The notes under the pieces: model-generated
The model's database searches: none
What the model was told of the DNA's origin: nothing
Seen by the model: the letters and a program-made list of their open reading frames with translations, nothing else
Source: Strongyloides papillosus
Taxonomy: Eukaryota; Nematoda; Chromadorea; Rhabditida; Strongyloididae
Assembly (NCBI GenBank): GCA_005656395.1
Contig: SRSI01000048.1
Span: 1,302,001-1,366,000, forward strand
Length of the DNA: 64,000 bases
Reading direction: 5' to 3'
Program-made: the position numbers and the translations under genes
In this document: piece after piece, positions 1 to 10,232 of the stretch
Layout: the number at the start of each line of letters is the position of its first letter
How positions within the stretch are numbered: the first letter of the stretch is position 1

Positions 1-1738
1 ATTGTTTACACTAAAGAATAACCTTTTTTTTACCTTAATGTAACTATATAAGAAAGGTTTATTATAACATTTAAAGATTATCAAAAAGTACAACATTATT
101 ATGTCTTTTATGAATTATTATTCTAAAGATTACTTTATTTATGTAGTCCACCAGAAAGATAATAATTAAAAGAATTAATAATTACAAAAATAACAAATAT
201 ATTAGTTTAAATTATTTAGTGGAACATAAATAAATTTAATTATCTTTTTATTGTAATATTTATATATAATTACTTAATTTATCATAACTAATTTTTTTAT
301 ACAAATATTATTATAAATTGATGCCTTTTAAAAATATTAAAGATAAAAATAGACCTTAATTTTAGATGATTGTAAATCTGTTACAGTTAAATAATATAAA
401 TTCTATCATCTCTTACATAAATTACAACCATAACACCATTATTTTGTTAAAGATAATGGTAAACAATAAGAATAGGTAATTAGATTGCAACCTCATAATG
501 TTAAAATTTTTTCTTTGATCAACCAATTCTTGCAACAAAATGAATTCGTGTCTTAAACAATATTAACCTCTATTTAATAAATTCTTACCTTATTTCAAAT
601 TTAACTATAAGAGAAAAAACAAAATACTATTTAAAATATTGTAAAAGACAAGCTTCTAATAAAATAAAGTACGAGAAAATGTTGTAATATTAGTGTGTAC
701 AAATAATTAAATAAGTTAATGTAAAATATTAATAACTTCATCCAAAAAGCAATCGACTTAAAAAGAAGAGGTCCAATATTTTTGTTGATCGCACATATAT
801 TAGTCTTATATATTCTTTTGATGTCTTAACAAAGATTAACTGTTATTATCATTATTTAATTCCCATTTAGATAACTTTTAAATAACACATTAAAATTTCA
901 CTTTTTCTAACACCTCATCATATTATATCAATTTATTTTGAAGTAGAGTTATCAACTTTACGTTAAATATAAATAAATATTACTTTTTGACTTATTCTAA
1001 TTTTTTTTTCTTTAATTTATCGTTCAAGTATCTTTTAATTTTTATCAATAATATAATAATATCTAGTTTCGTAATTTTGAATTACATTAAATTACAAGTT
1101 TATAATCCATTTCAGGTATTAATTGAATCTATAACGTGCTTAAATAACCAAATTGAAGCTGTGATTAACTTTATTTTCCATATTCGTTAATATTAAAATA
1201 AAAAAATAAATGAACGCTAGTTCTTAAAATATTTTTACATTTATATTAATAAATTTCTACTAATTGTATAAACTATAATGATTAATAATAAAAAAAAGTG
1301 AAAAGTAAAATGATTGTTTAGTGTCTTTTAATTTATATTTATCATTAAATAAGATTCCGGAAAATAAATTATTATAATAATGCATCTAAATTAATTCTTA
1401 CAAATTGTTTTATATTATTTATAGAATATATATCTATATTCCGAAATTGTATTGTTAAAATGATGATGAAAAAGTTTACCTTAATCACATTCAATTGTAT
1501 ATATACATATTTATTGTGTTAAAGATGAAAGAATTATTAATATATTTAATTGATCAGAAAAAGTGGGTAAAATTAAAAGGAAAAAGAATTAATTTAATTT
1601 ACGAGTTGTCTTTATAAATAGTCAATGGATATAGAAAGTTTTTCCGTTAAAAAACACACTATTAACAATACTTTTTAAAGATGTTTGTTTTCACAAAAAA
1701 TTATTTCCACAAGAATAAATAGAACACAAAAAAATAAG
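1..1738. other. AT-rich intergenic region, no gene seen
   Basis: Extremely AT-rich sequence with frequent stops in all frames. The one open stretch near 987-1190 encodes a Phe/Ile/Asn-rich string typical of random AT-rich DNA and has no recognisable domain. I see no RNA gene. Confidence 0.7.
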
Positions 1739-2259
1739 TTATGACTTGACTTCCTTTTGATTGTTGTACTTTTTCATCAATATATAACAAATAGCCCTTT
1801 CAGTTCTTTTATTTAAAATAGCCATATCATTTTCAATATCTCTTTTCAAATCCCAATCAACTTTTTTGGGTTGAAGCTCTGATAAATCCTAAAATAATTA
1901 ATTAGAAATTATTAGACAAATCATACAATGGTAATAATAATACGCTCTATTTATCAACTTACCAATTCATCACTAATCTTAGCCTCTTTCCCCAATTCAA
2001 GATCATCTTTAATTAACTCATCACCCAAATGAAGTTGATCTTCCAAATTATTAGATAAAGAAGTTGCCACACCTAGATCACTATCTAATGGTTGGTATGA
2101 TCTAAATTGTGATAAAGCATCTTTTTCAGTGGTCGTCATCTCATCTCTAAATTTCTCCATTTCTTTTTTCTTCTCCAATAACAATCTTTTTCTCGTCTTT
2201 GCAAATCGTTCTGCATCACGTAACTCATCTAATATTTGTTCCTCCGTCTGTAATGTCAT
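1739..2259 (-). CDS. ccdc12: CCDC12 / cwf18-family pre-mRNA splicing factor
   Basis: Two exons (2259-1963 and 1888-1739) joined by a 74-nt intron with a GTAAGT donor and a TTTTAG acceptor, in phase 0, giving 148 residues. The N-terminal half is a charged coiled coil. The second exon carries the family signature WDLKRDIENDM followed by LNKRTERAI, which corresponds to the C-terminal block of human CCDC12 and yeast Cwf18. Family members are small nuclear proteins of the activated spliceosome (known for the family). I chose the Met of MTLQTEE as start; an in-frame Met eight codons upstream (MIYYIEIK) looks like 5' UTR. The gene lies about 300 bp downstream of the mitochondrial L22 gene on the same strand, so it could be the last gene of a polycistronic cluster (inference). 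Confidence 0.85.
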
Positions 2260-2557
2260 TTTAATTTCTATATAATAAATCAAGTCCTACAAAAATAAAT
2301 ACAAATTAATTTTGTTATAACAATCACAATACATTTTAGACATTATATAATGATATACCTGAAACTGGTATTTAAATTAAAATATAAATAATTGGAATTT
2401 AACCCTTTATATAAATAAAACAAAATAACACTTTTTATATATCCTATCATTAAAATACAGTTCAATCCTAACTATACTTTCTGAAAACAACTTTTACACA
2501 ACATAACAATTTGTATAATTAGAAATATGATTACATAACGTTTCTAACAAAAGATAA

Positions 2558-3325
2558 TTAAATTGAATATTTTATAGAACGAGAACGTAAATATTCTATA
2601 TAATCTTCACCTTTTTCAAATCCATCTTTTGGTTTTAGGCGACTCTTAAAACCTGGACCTTCACCCTCCTCAAGACGTACATAAAGATCAATATAACGAT
2701 ATTTAATTTGACCCGGTGCACCACGAGCACGCATACGCAAACCTTTTATAATATTACTTTGAATTGCAAAAGCCTCAGCAATATGCATATCACTAGGAAA
2801 TTCAATCTTAAATTCATCTGATGCACGTTTTTTTGCTTCACCCAAAACTTCAGCTAAAATAAGGCATCCTTTTATTTGTTGTAACTCCAGTTGGAGGATT
2901 GCTTCATCAACATTCATACCAAGGACTAACTCACATGCTTGCCACATACGTTTAGGACTGAAATGAATTTGTTCTCTACAATGAAATACTTCTTTACTTT
3001 TTGGTAATCCTGTTTCTGGGACAATATAACCTGATGGCCATATAGTTTTATTGTAAAATTCCCATTTTTCGGGATTCATACCATATTTTTGCATTGGTGT
3101 TACATCTTTATATTTATCTTGACCTTCTTTATTTAATACCCATTCTGGTGTATAGTATACTTTTGGAGGTATAACTTCGTCGCGTTGAAGTTTAGGTTTT
3201 CTTAATTCTATCCTTCTTCTCCATTTTTCTTCATTTGTCAACTCTAGACCGCCATTTGCTGGTAGTTGTGTAGAAAATTTTGCAATAGATTGAATATAAT
3301 TTGATAGCAGCCTTTTCGATAACAT
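2558..3325 (-). CDS. mrpl-22: Mitochondrial large ribosomal subunit protein uL22m (MRPL22)
   Basis: Single-exon 255-residue protein. The first ~20 residues (MLSKRLLSNYIQSIAKFSTQ) are basic and Ser-rich without acidic residues, as expected for a mitochondrial presequence. The uL22 core follows: REQIHFSPKRMWQACELVLG, then MNVDEAILQLELQ, then the 23S-contacting loop around RMRARGAPGQIKYRYIDLYV. This matches metazoan MRPL22 rather than cytosolic L17, which lacks the long N-terminal extension. Its role is assembly of the mitoribosome exit-tunnel region (family knowledge). It sits between the sphingomyelinase and CCDC12 genes, all on the minus strand, with gaps of roughly 300-370 bp. Confidence 0.92.
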   Translation of the reverse strand: MLSKRLLSNYIQSIAKFSTQLPANGGLELTNEEKWRRRIELRKPKLQRDEVIPPKVYYTPEWVLNKEGQDKYKDVTPMQKYGMNPEKWEFYNKTIWPSGYIVPETGLPKSKEVFHCREQIHFSPKRMWQACELVLGMNVDEAILQLELQQIKGCLILAEVLGEAKKRASDEFKIEFPSDMHIAEAFAIQSNIIKGLRMRARGAPGQIKYRYIDLYVRLEEGEGPGFKSRLKPKDGFEKGEDYIEYLRSRSIKYSI

Positions 3326-3694
3326 TGTAATATTAAGATGGTATCGTAATTATTAAAAATAACTTGTATTTTAATAACAAAAATACTTTTGAGTTTTAAA
3401 ACTCCCTGTTTATACACCGTTCTCCAAATAGTGTGTAAGTTTTCGCTTTAAGAAAAATGTTATTAACACTAAGATGTTCATTGTTAAACAAATAACTTTT
3501 TCATCTATTTTTCCGCTATACAGTCATTAACAAACTGATAAAAAAACTATTCCAGTGTAAATAAATATCTAGAAAAAGAAATATTTTTACTTTAACAAAA
3601 AGAAAAACTTTCGTAAATTTTTCTGTTGATTAAATATAAGGGAAAGAGTAAATTTAAATAAAAATAAGTGCATAATATTTTATTAAATATATAT
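3326..3694. other. Intergenic spacer with a perfect 14-bp palindrome
   Basis: Lies between the sphingomyelinase stop and the MRPL22 start. At 3391-3404 it holds the perfect palindrome GAGTTTTAAAACTC. Otherwise AT-rich, with nothing coding recognised. It could hold the promoter or, if the cluster is an operon, the intercistronic processing region. Confidence 0.5.
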
Positions 3695-4993
3695 TTATGA
3701 ATCAGAATGATCAGTAGAGAGGTTATCATTGATACTTTCTGGACTTTTACGCATCAACTCTTTAAAAGTCGCTCTACTTTCTTTTAAACCTTTCAATTCA
3801 ATTCTTAAGATTACTAGGGTATGCCAAAAGAAAAAGCCAAACATTATAGCTATGATAAATCTTAGGATATCCATTATGATACGAAGTCCAAAAATATCAT
3901 CAAACCACAATGATATTATAAGAGCTGTAATCAAGAAGAATGAAGAGATGGAAAATAATTTTCTATCTTTCATGGCACGTCGTTGTCCATTATCCAGGAT
4001 GTGCAAAGCTTCATTCATCATATCATAATCAACAGTAAGAGCATTATTTTCAGGGATTTGGCGGACAGCTTCTTTGATATTGAAATGTGCAGTGACACCT
4101 AGGTGATCTGAATAATTTATACTTGTACCAGGGATTTTATCAAAACAATTCTCACACGAGAGTAGTGTAATATTTCCAACACCTTCTTTGAAAAAAATAT
4201 AATCTAGTCGTTTACCATTTGGATTTTTTTTAAGCAATTTTCGATGAGTGTAACAGTTATCAGGTCTATCACATGTCATTCCTGAATCACCGATATAATT
4301 TGGTTTCTCAACCCATGAATCTTTTAAATCAGCAATATCCGTTATCAATTTATAAGCTAAATCCTCTGGTTCAATGTTGAAATCTCCTGTGACAATAGCA
4401 ACATCAGATCCTCTGGAGGAGTATCTAACAAATTGCCCAACTTCATATGCTTGAATAATTCTATGAGGTAAATATGTATCATTTTCTCTGTCATACTCAG
4501 CATGAAGATGTGTTGTATAGAAGGCAACCTTAATACTTCCAATTTGTATCTCAGCCATCCCTATTAATTTTCCACCAAACCAATCACCTCTATGAATATG
4601 GTGAGCAAAACCATTTAATGAGTAACAATGTTTAAAAGTTGAAATAATTCGATGTCTACTAAAAACACAAGTTCCAGAACCAGTATAGCCATTATGGAAA
4701 TAATGTGTAAATGGAAAAATTTTTTTAACAACTTCCGCTATGTAATTGTAGTCAGATTCAGCCCATAACTAAAATTATACATAAAATCGATGAAAAATGT
4801 TACCTATCTTACTTCTTGGAAAGCAACAATATCATAGTCTGACTCATATAAATAATCACCAATAGCTTTTATTCTTTTTTGACGATCTTTTGAACCAAAA
4901 AGAGGTATTTTTATGGCCCTTAGAAGTTAAATTATTGATAAAAAATAAAACTTACCAACAATTTAATGTGGCAACTTTCAATTGTGTATCCAT
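3695..4993 (-). CDS. smpd2: Neutral sphingomyelinase (SMPD2-type, DNase I-like fold)
   Basis: Three exons (4993-4956, 4918-4813, 4768-3695) splice in frame to 405 residues. The phosphodiesterase motifs of the Mg-dependent endonuclease/exonuclease/phosphatase fold are all present: LNCW near the N-terminus, FQE (Glu 48, Mg ligand), HRGDWFGGK, THLHAEY (134-140), GDFN (176-179) and the catalytic SDHLG (268-272). Two hydrophobic helices at about 320-337 and 350-370 form the C-terminal membrane anchor typical of nSMase1/SMPD2. Expected reaction: sphingomyelin to ceramide plus phosphocholine at an internal membrane (family knowledge). The start is in a 38-nt exon that ends inside the Trp codon of LNCW. 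Head-to-head with the CISD3 gene, 165 bp away, suggesting a shared promoter. Confidence 0.9.
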
Positions 4994-5158
4994 AGAGTTA
5001 ATAATAGATAATATTATTAAATTTTTAATATTAAATATAAATGTATGACAAACTACATTGTCTTATCTTAAGTTCTTATCAAGAAAGTTTTAACAATTTT
5101 ATTGGTGTAATGTTCATAGAATTTTTTTGTACATAAATTTTATTGTTATCACATAAAA
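4994..5158. promoter_or_regulatory. Divergent intergenic region, putative bidirectional promoter
   Basis: Only 165 bp separate the start codons of the sphingomyelinase gene (leftward) and the CISD3 gene (rightward), so both promoters and 5' UTRs must fit here unless upstream exons exist. I see no clear TATA element or other named motif. Confidence 0.45.
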
Positions 5159-5683
5159 ATGCTACTCTCAACAATTAGATCTTTTCGTTATTCAATTAAA
5201 AGTTTATCAAATAAGACTGGATTTGGTCCTTATCGATTACATAGGAAGAATACACATTTTGTTGGAACAGAACCCAGCCCTTTAAAATATCATGTTGTAA
5301 GGAATATTATTATTATATTTTTTTACGAATAGATTTAGATTCCAGAAAAAGAACCAGAACAACCGTATGGTTTACAAGGAAATAATCATTTAATACCTAA
5401 TAAGGGAAGAATTCACTCGAAACTTCCTACTAAAACAATATTGAAAAAAGACAAAGTATATGCATGGTGTAGTTGTGGGTATAGTGGAAGTCAACCATTA
5501 TGTGATGGGAGTCATAAAAGTGTTAGAAACCCGGAAAAGGTACTTAAACCGGTAAGGTATATTCCTGATAAAGATATGGAAGTATGGTTATGTAATTGTA
5601 AACAAACAATGAATCGTCCATTTTGCGATGGAAGTCATGAGAGCATAAAAAAGAAGGATGAAAAAGATGGATTATTTGATTAA
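5159..5683 (+). CDS. cisd-3: CDGSH iron-sulfur domain protein, CISD3/MiNT type (two CDGSH motifs)
   Basis: Two exons (5159-5296, 5339-5683), phase 0, giving 160 residues. The basic N-terminus (MLLSTIRSFRYSIKS) looks like a mitochondrial presequence. Two full CDGSH motifs follow: CSCGYSGSQPLCDGSH at 90-105 and CNCKQTMNRPFCDGSH at 131-146, each with the three Cys and one His that hold a 2Fe-2S cluster. Two motifs in one chain and no transmembrane anchor indicate the matrix protein CISD3 rather than mitoNEET/NAF-1. Splicing uses the second of two AGs (ATTTAG); the first would bring TAG into frame. The role in mitochondrial Fe-S/redox handling is known only at family level. Confidence 0.9.
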
Positions 5684-5792
5684 TATCTATAAATGTTGTT
5701 ACATTTTTATAGGAATTTGTTTTAGCATACTTATTAAATTTAATTAATATATTTTTTATTACTAAAAAAAACTTTTTAATTATGGAAATAAT

Positions 5793-6677
5793 TTATGATA
5801 AAGAATTAATAATAATATGATCAAAAGCATCTATTGGTAGGATTCCTTTTAAAAAATATAATAAATACATTAATTTTGGCATGAGAAGTAGTGGTTGTTC
5901 TGTTAGAATTGCATCCATTGCCTGATCAACAACTTCCTCAGGTGATAAAGTTTCTCTACCTTTACATATCTTAAAATTTTGTATCATTGGTGTTCTAGTA
6001 AATATTGGTGCAATACATGTTAACTTTATCTCATTTATACCTTTCATTTTTAATTCATTTCTGATACCTTCCATCATGCCAATAGCTCCAAATTTGGATA
6101 CTGTATAGTCAATACCCCATGGTGTTCCAACAAAACTTGATATACTACACATTGAAACAATATGTCCTTGACGTCTCTCTATCATTGTTGGAAGGAAGGC
6201 TTTTAATATATAAAAATGAGAGATGGTATTAATTTTGATTGTTGACTCAAAATTATCATCAGTCAAGTTTAAAAATTCTTTTCCATAAAGTACACCAGCA
6301 TTATTTAAAAGTATATCAATAGATTTATGCTCATTAAGAATTTTTTTTGATGTCTCATAAATTTGGTTTTTTTGTGATACATCAACAATATAATAGCTAA
6401 CCTTATCAGTATACATTTTACATTCCTTTACAACTTTTTTTAAATTATCTTCATTAATATCCCATAGTATTAATTTAGATTGCAATTGAGCGAAACGTAG
6501 TGCATATAATTTACCTAATCCTTGACCAGCACCAGTGATTAACACTACTTTTCCTTTAACATCTTTTTTTGATTTCCAACTATTTGGTATAAGGGCATTA
6601 AATATTCCAATAATAGTAAGATACAAAATTGTAGGGAGAATCTTTAAGAGATTAATTATGTTACTCTCTTCCGACAT
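5793..6677 (-). CDS. Membrane-anchored short-chain dehydrogenase/reductase (SDR16C/RDH-like)
   Basis: Single-exon 294-residue SDR. An N-terminal hydrophobic helix (about 9-30) is the likely ER or lipid-droplet anchor. The nucleotide-binding motif TGAGQGLG is at 48-55, with Asp 73 in the WDIN stretch after beta-2, NNAG at 125-128, and the catalytic YxxxK at Tyr191/Lys195 with a Ser-rich stretch just before. Layout and length match retinol dehydrogenase 10 / 17-beta-HSD11-like enzymes (C. elegans dhs family); the substrate cannot be told from sequence. The N-terminus MSEESN resembles MTEES of the paralogue at 14139, suggesting common descent. Tail-to-tail with the CISD3 gene, about 110 bp apart. 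Confidence 0.85.
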   Translation of the reverse strand: MSEESNIINLLKILPTILYLTIIGIFNALIPNSWKSKKDVKGKVVLITGAGQGLGKLYALRFAQLQSKLILWDINEDNLKKVVKECKMYTDKVSYYIVDVSQKNQIYETSKKILNEHKSIDILLNNAGVLYGKEFLNLTDDNFESTIKINTISHFYILKAFLPTMIERRQGHIVSMCSISSFVGTPWGIDYTVSKFGAIGMMEGIRNELKMKGINEIKLTCIAPIFTRTPMIQNFKICKGRETLSPEEVVDQAMDAILTEQPLLLMPKLMYLLYFLKGILPIDAFDHIIINSLS

Positions 6678-7658
6678 ATCTAAATTACATAATGAAAAAA
6701 TATCACATCACAAAATTAAATAATACATGCCATATTGGTTTGATAAATAGTTAATTAACTAGTACAATTACAATTACTTTACTTTTTTTTTAACGAAAAT
6801 GGTGAAGGGTCTATATAATAGATAAAATGACTGAATTCAAGTAAAGTTATTTGTTACAAAATATTATTGCTGATAAAAGTATTGTAATAGTATTTGTTCC
6901 AAAATAATATTGCTGATAATATAATTGTAATGGTATTTAACAAAAGATAATATGTTTTCAATGTGTAAAGTCACACGATTTTTACTATCATTTTCTTAAA
7001 TTATATTTAAAGAAATATTTACAATAATTTACAAATATTTAAATATACTCAAAGATAGATCAATTATTTTCATTTAAAATAATTATTTCTCCATTAAAAT
7101 AACTTTTCAACAGATGATAAACTCTATTCTACAGAACGTATAAATCAAATTACTCAATCAAATAAATTATTTTTTTTTGTTTTTAAAATTATTAATTATA
7201 TCAGAAGAAGTTGGAATTTGATACTGAAAATTAAAACAACAACTAAAAAAAATAAAAAATTATTCATTAATAAAAATAGTCGTTTGTTTGTGTTTATACT
7301 TTTTCTCTTATAATAACAGACACATATCCTGATAATTAAAAATATATTTATTATAATCCACTTTTACTTATTTGGAATTATTTTAACATTTTATCAGATT
7401 TACATACCACTCATCCGTCAAATAAAATATATTTTTATATCCTATAACTGTTTCAAGTTCTACTTTTGAATATCCTAATTATATAATAAATATTTCTTAC
7501 GCTATTTCATCTTAAGATATGCACAAAAATAGTACTTTTTTGGTTAAATATTCTATTTTACATATGAATGTTAATACAAAATTATTTTCAGTTATTAGAT
7601 AAAAATTTAGTTTCTGATTAATATAAAATAATATTATTAGGAATTTATTATTTTATTA
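6678..7658. other. AT-rich intergenic region upstream of the repeat protein
   Basis: No coding region recognised. It contains one diverged 43-bp tandem duplication (separate entry) and probably the promoter of the secreted repeat protein that starts at 7659. Confidence 0.6.
6851..6936. repeat. Two-copy 43-bp tandem duplication
   Basis: Copies at 6851-6893 and 6894-6936 are the same length and differ at only a handful of positions; both start TTGTTMCAAAAT and contain TTGCTGATAA and ATTGTAAT. Noncoding, no known motif. Confidence 0.75.
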
Positions 7659-10123
7659 ATGTATTTTTCAAAATATCAATTTCTTTACATAATCCTTGTA
7701 ATATCCCTTCAATTTTTTTATATTGTTGTTGGTGATTACAATGGTTATCAGGCAAGTTTACTTAGAACTGATGTACCACAGAATACAAAATCATTTGTTA
7801 AACCATATTACCATTCAAGTAATGAATACGAACAAAGAAACCATGAATTTTGGTATGAAAATAAACCTATGCCACATTACCATGGGAGTGTACCAATAAT
7901 TATACATCAACATTTTACGGAAGATGAAAACTTTATTGATGATAATAGTTACGTAACAGGTAATATACGATTCATAGTTTAATATTTTTTTTAAAGATCC
8001 ACCTGGGTTTTCACTAAAAAAACATAAACAAGAAACTTATCAAAAATTGAGTAACAATAAGAATATTAAACCCCAGTATCCGAAAATAAAACTTAGTGGT
8101 TCAGAAACATTTGATGGTAAAGGTAATTTCATAAACTTCTAATAAAATTTTAATCATTTTTTAAGAACAAACTACACAAAAGACCACATATAACAACAAA
8201 TTAACAAAAAGTGAGGAAAAACTTTTAAAGGAAATTGAGGAAGAAATTGCTATGGAGGAAAAAACAGGAGGAAAAAAGTCTAATATAGTTGTAGAAGATA
8301 CTAAAAATAGTGGAGAAAATAAGAAAAATGGAAAAGTATCAGCAGAGATGGAGAAAGAATTTGCCAAATTCCCTCCAGGTACCCAACCAGATCCTTTACC
8401 ACATTTACCTAAAGTTCCTCAACCTTCAAATACATATTTTGGAGATGAAGAGAAGGAATCTAAAGGGACATTTGAAAATAAAGGAAAAAATGGAAAAGAA
8501 TATAAAGGTACATTTGAAAATCATGGAGAAATAGGAAAAGAATATAAAGGTACATTTGAAAATCATGGGGAAATAGGGAAAGAATATAAAGGTACATTTG
8601 AAAATCATGGAGAAATAGGAAAAGAATATAAAGGTACATTTGAAAATCATGGAGAAATAGGAAAAGAACATAAAGGTACATTTGAAAATCATGGAGAAAT
8701 ATGGAAAGAACATAAAGGTACATTTGAAAATCATGGAGAAACAGGAAAAGAGTTTAAAGGTTCATATGAAAGTAAGGGCAAAAAAGGAAAAGAATTTAAA
8801 AGTGTATTTGAAAACGAAGTTGATATAATTGAAAAAGATATGGATAAAAACAAAGGACCTGATTACATGGATGATTTAGATAAAATGTCAACTGGTGATG
8901 TAGAAAAAATACCAACAACCACAGCCAGATATACCTCAATTGAAAAGATAAGTGGTAATGACTATGATTTAATTTCAAACAATAATAGAAAACCAACATA
9001 TGGTAAAGAGGAAGATGAAGAATATTATACTAGTGGTAAAAATAAATTACCATCACATAACAGAAAAGGCAAAACTTATGAAAAAATCACTGTGGAGGAA
9101 AAATTATATACAAGTGACAATGATTTTCCAACACCATATATGGAAAAAATTAAAAGTCTTGAAAAAACCACAGAAAATGAAGAATATAACCCATCATATA
9201 CAAAAGGATCTGGTAAGAAAAAATGTTGTGCTTGTTGTAGTTCGGCTGTCAGACCACAAATAGGATCACCTAGACAAGAATTTATACAACAAATTCAGGG
9301 TCCACAAGGACCTGTATTAGTGTCACAAACTGGCTATATCCCTCAAATTCCTTCTTCTCTTCCTTCTTCTCGTATTCCTTCTCCTCCATCAACTCCTTAC
9401 ATACCAACAGGAGCAGAGTTGGCAGCAAGGTATGGTGTTCCATATCCATCAATGGTTAGTCAGGGACAATCCTGTGGTTCACCTTCCATTCCCTGTGCCC
9501 CAATACCATATATCCCACCACCATGTTGTATAGCTCCACCACCAAAATGTTGCCTACCAACAATACCATGTTGTCCAAAGATTCAAATTCCATGTTGTCC
9601 ACAGACACCAATATGCTGTCAACCAAATCTACTACAATTCCAAGGACCAAGAACGACATGTGGTACATGCAAAAGTAAAACAATGATCAAGTTAAGAAGT
9701 AAAAGAAATGTAAGTATAATAAATTTAAAAATCATAAAATTATTATAAATTTTATAGACATGTTTACCATGTAAGAAACGATCAAAAAGATCTGATTTAT
9801 TTGAAACGATATATCGAGATGTAGATCACCATCATCGTGTAAAACGACTTGGTTGTATTCCATGTCTCCAGAGGCGAGTTAAACGGACACCATTAAATTC
9901 AAATTGTAAAACTTGTTTTGGTAACGGTAATACAAGAAGTAAAAGAACAATAAATTGTACACTCTGTAGAGGGGGAACATCAGTTGGGAGAAGTAAAAGG
10001 GATGCGTTTTATGATTCGCCAGGATATGATAATGTTTTTGATTGTGACAAGTCATGTTGTGACTACTCAAAGTGTGATGAACTAACGGCAAAACCTTTGA
10101 AATCAAAAAAAAAATTTAATTAA
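7659..10123 (+). CDS. Secreted repeat and CxxC/furin-site protein (putative polyprotein), unrecognised family
   Basis: Four exons (7659-7959, 7997-8122, 8166-9709, 9758-10123) join in frame to 778 residues. Residues 1-25 form a strong signal peptide ending FFYIVVG. Residues 242-353 are eight copies of a 14-residue unit (KGTFENHGEIGKEY). A hydrophilic Ser/Thr/Lys section follows, then Pro/Gln-rich sequence with many CC pairs (KKCCACC, PPKCCLP, IPCCPK). From about 640 the protein changes character: CGTC, CLPC, CIPC, CKTC and CTLC motifs are interleaved with six RxKR sites (653-656, 665-668, 684-687, 697-700, 717-720, 735-738), followed by a 40-residue Cys-rich tail. Proteolysis at these sites would release small CxxC peptides (inference). 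I do not recognise the family; a structural extracellular matrix or eggshell-type protein is the other possibility. Confidence 0.8.
8462..8797 (+). repeat. Eight tandem 42-bp coding repeats (14-residue unit)
   Basis: Units of exactly 42 bp encode KGTFENHGEIGKEY-like peptides. The central copies are nearly identical at DNA level, including synonymous positions, while the first and last two are diverged. A degenerate ninth start (KSVFEN) follows. This points to recent unequal exchange within the array. Confidence 0.95.
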
Positions 10124-10232
10124 TCATTAATCTATCTTATATGAATCTCATTTCCATTTTAATTAAATAGTTAATTATATTTTATTTCTTAAATAATTAC
10201 ATATATTTACAAAAAAAAAGAAAAATATGAAA
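10124..10232. other. Short convergent spacer
   Basis: 109 bp between the stop codons of the secreted repeat protein and the PIAS gene; AT-rich, must hold both 3' ends. Confidence 0.5.

Noticed and set aside
987..1190. 67-codon ORF in the left spacer
   Set aside because: Composition (Phe/Ile/Asn) is that of random AT-rich DNA, with no partner exon.
8426..8734. Two long minus-strand ORFs opposite the 42-bp repeats
   Set aside because: They are mirror images of the repeat array (a 42-bp unit keeps all frames open) and encode only Phe/Tyr/Met-rich repeats.
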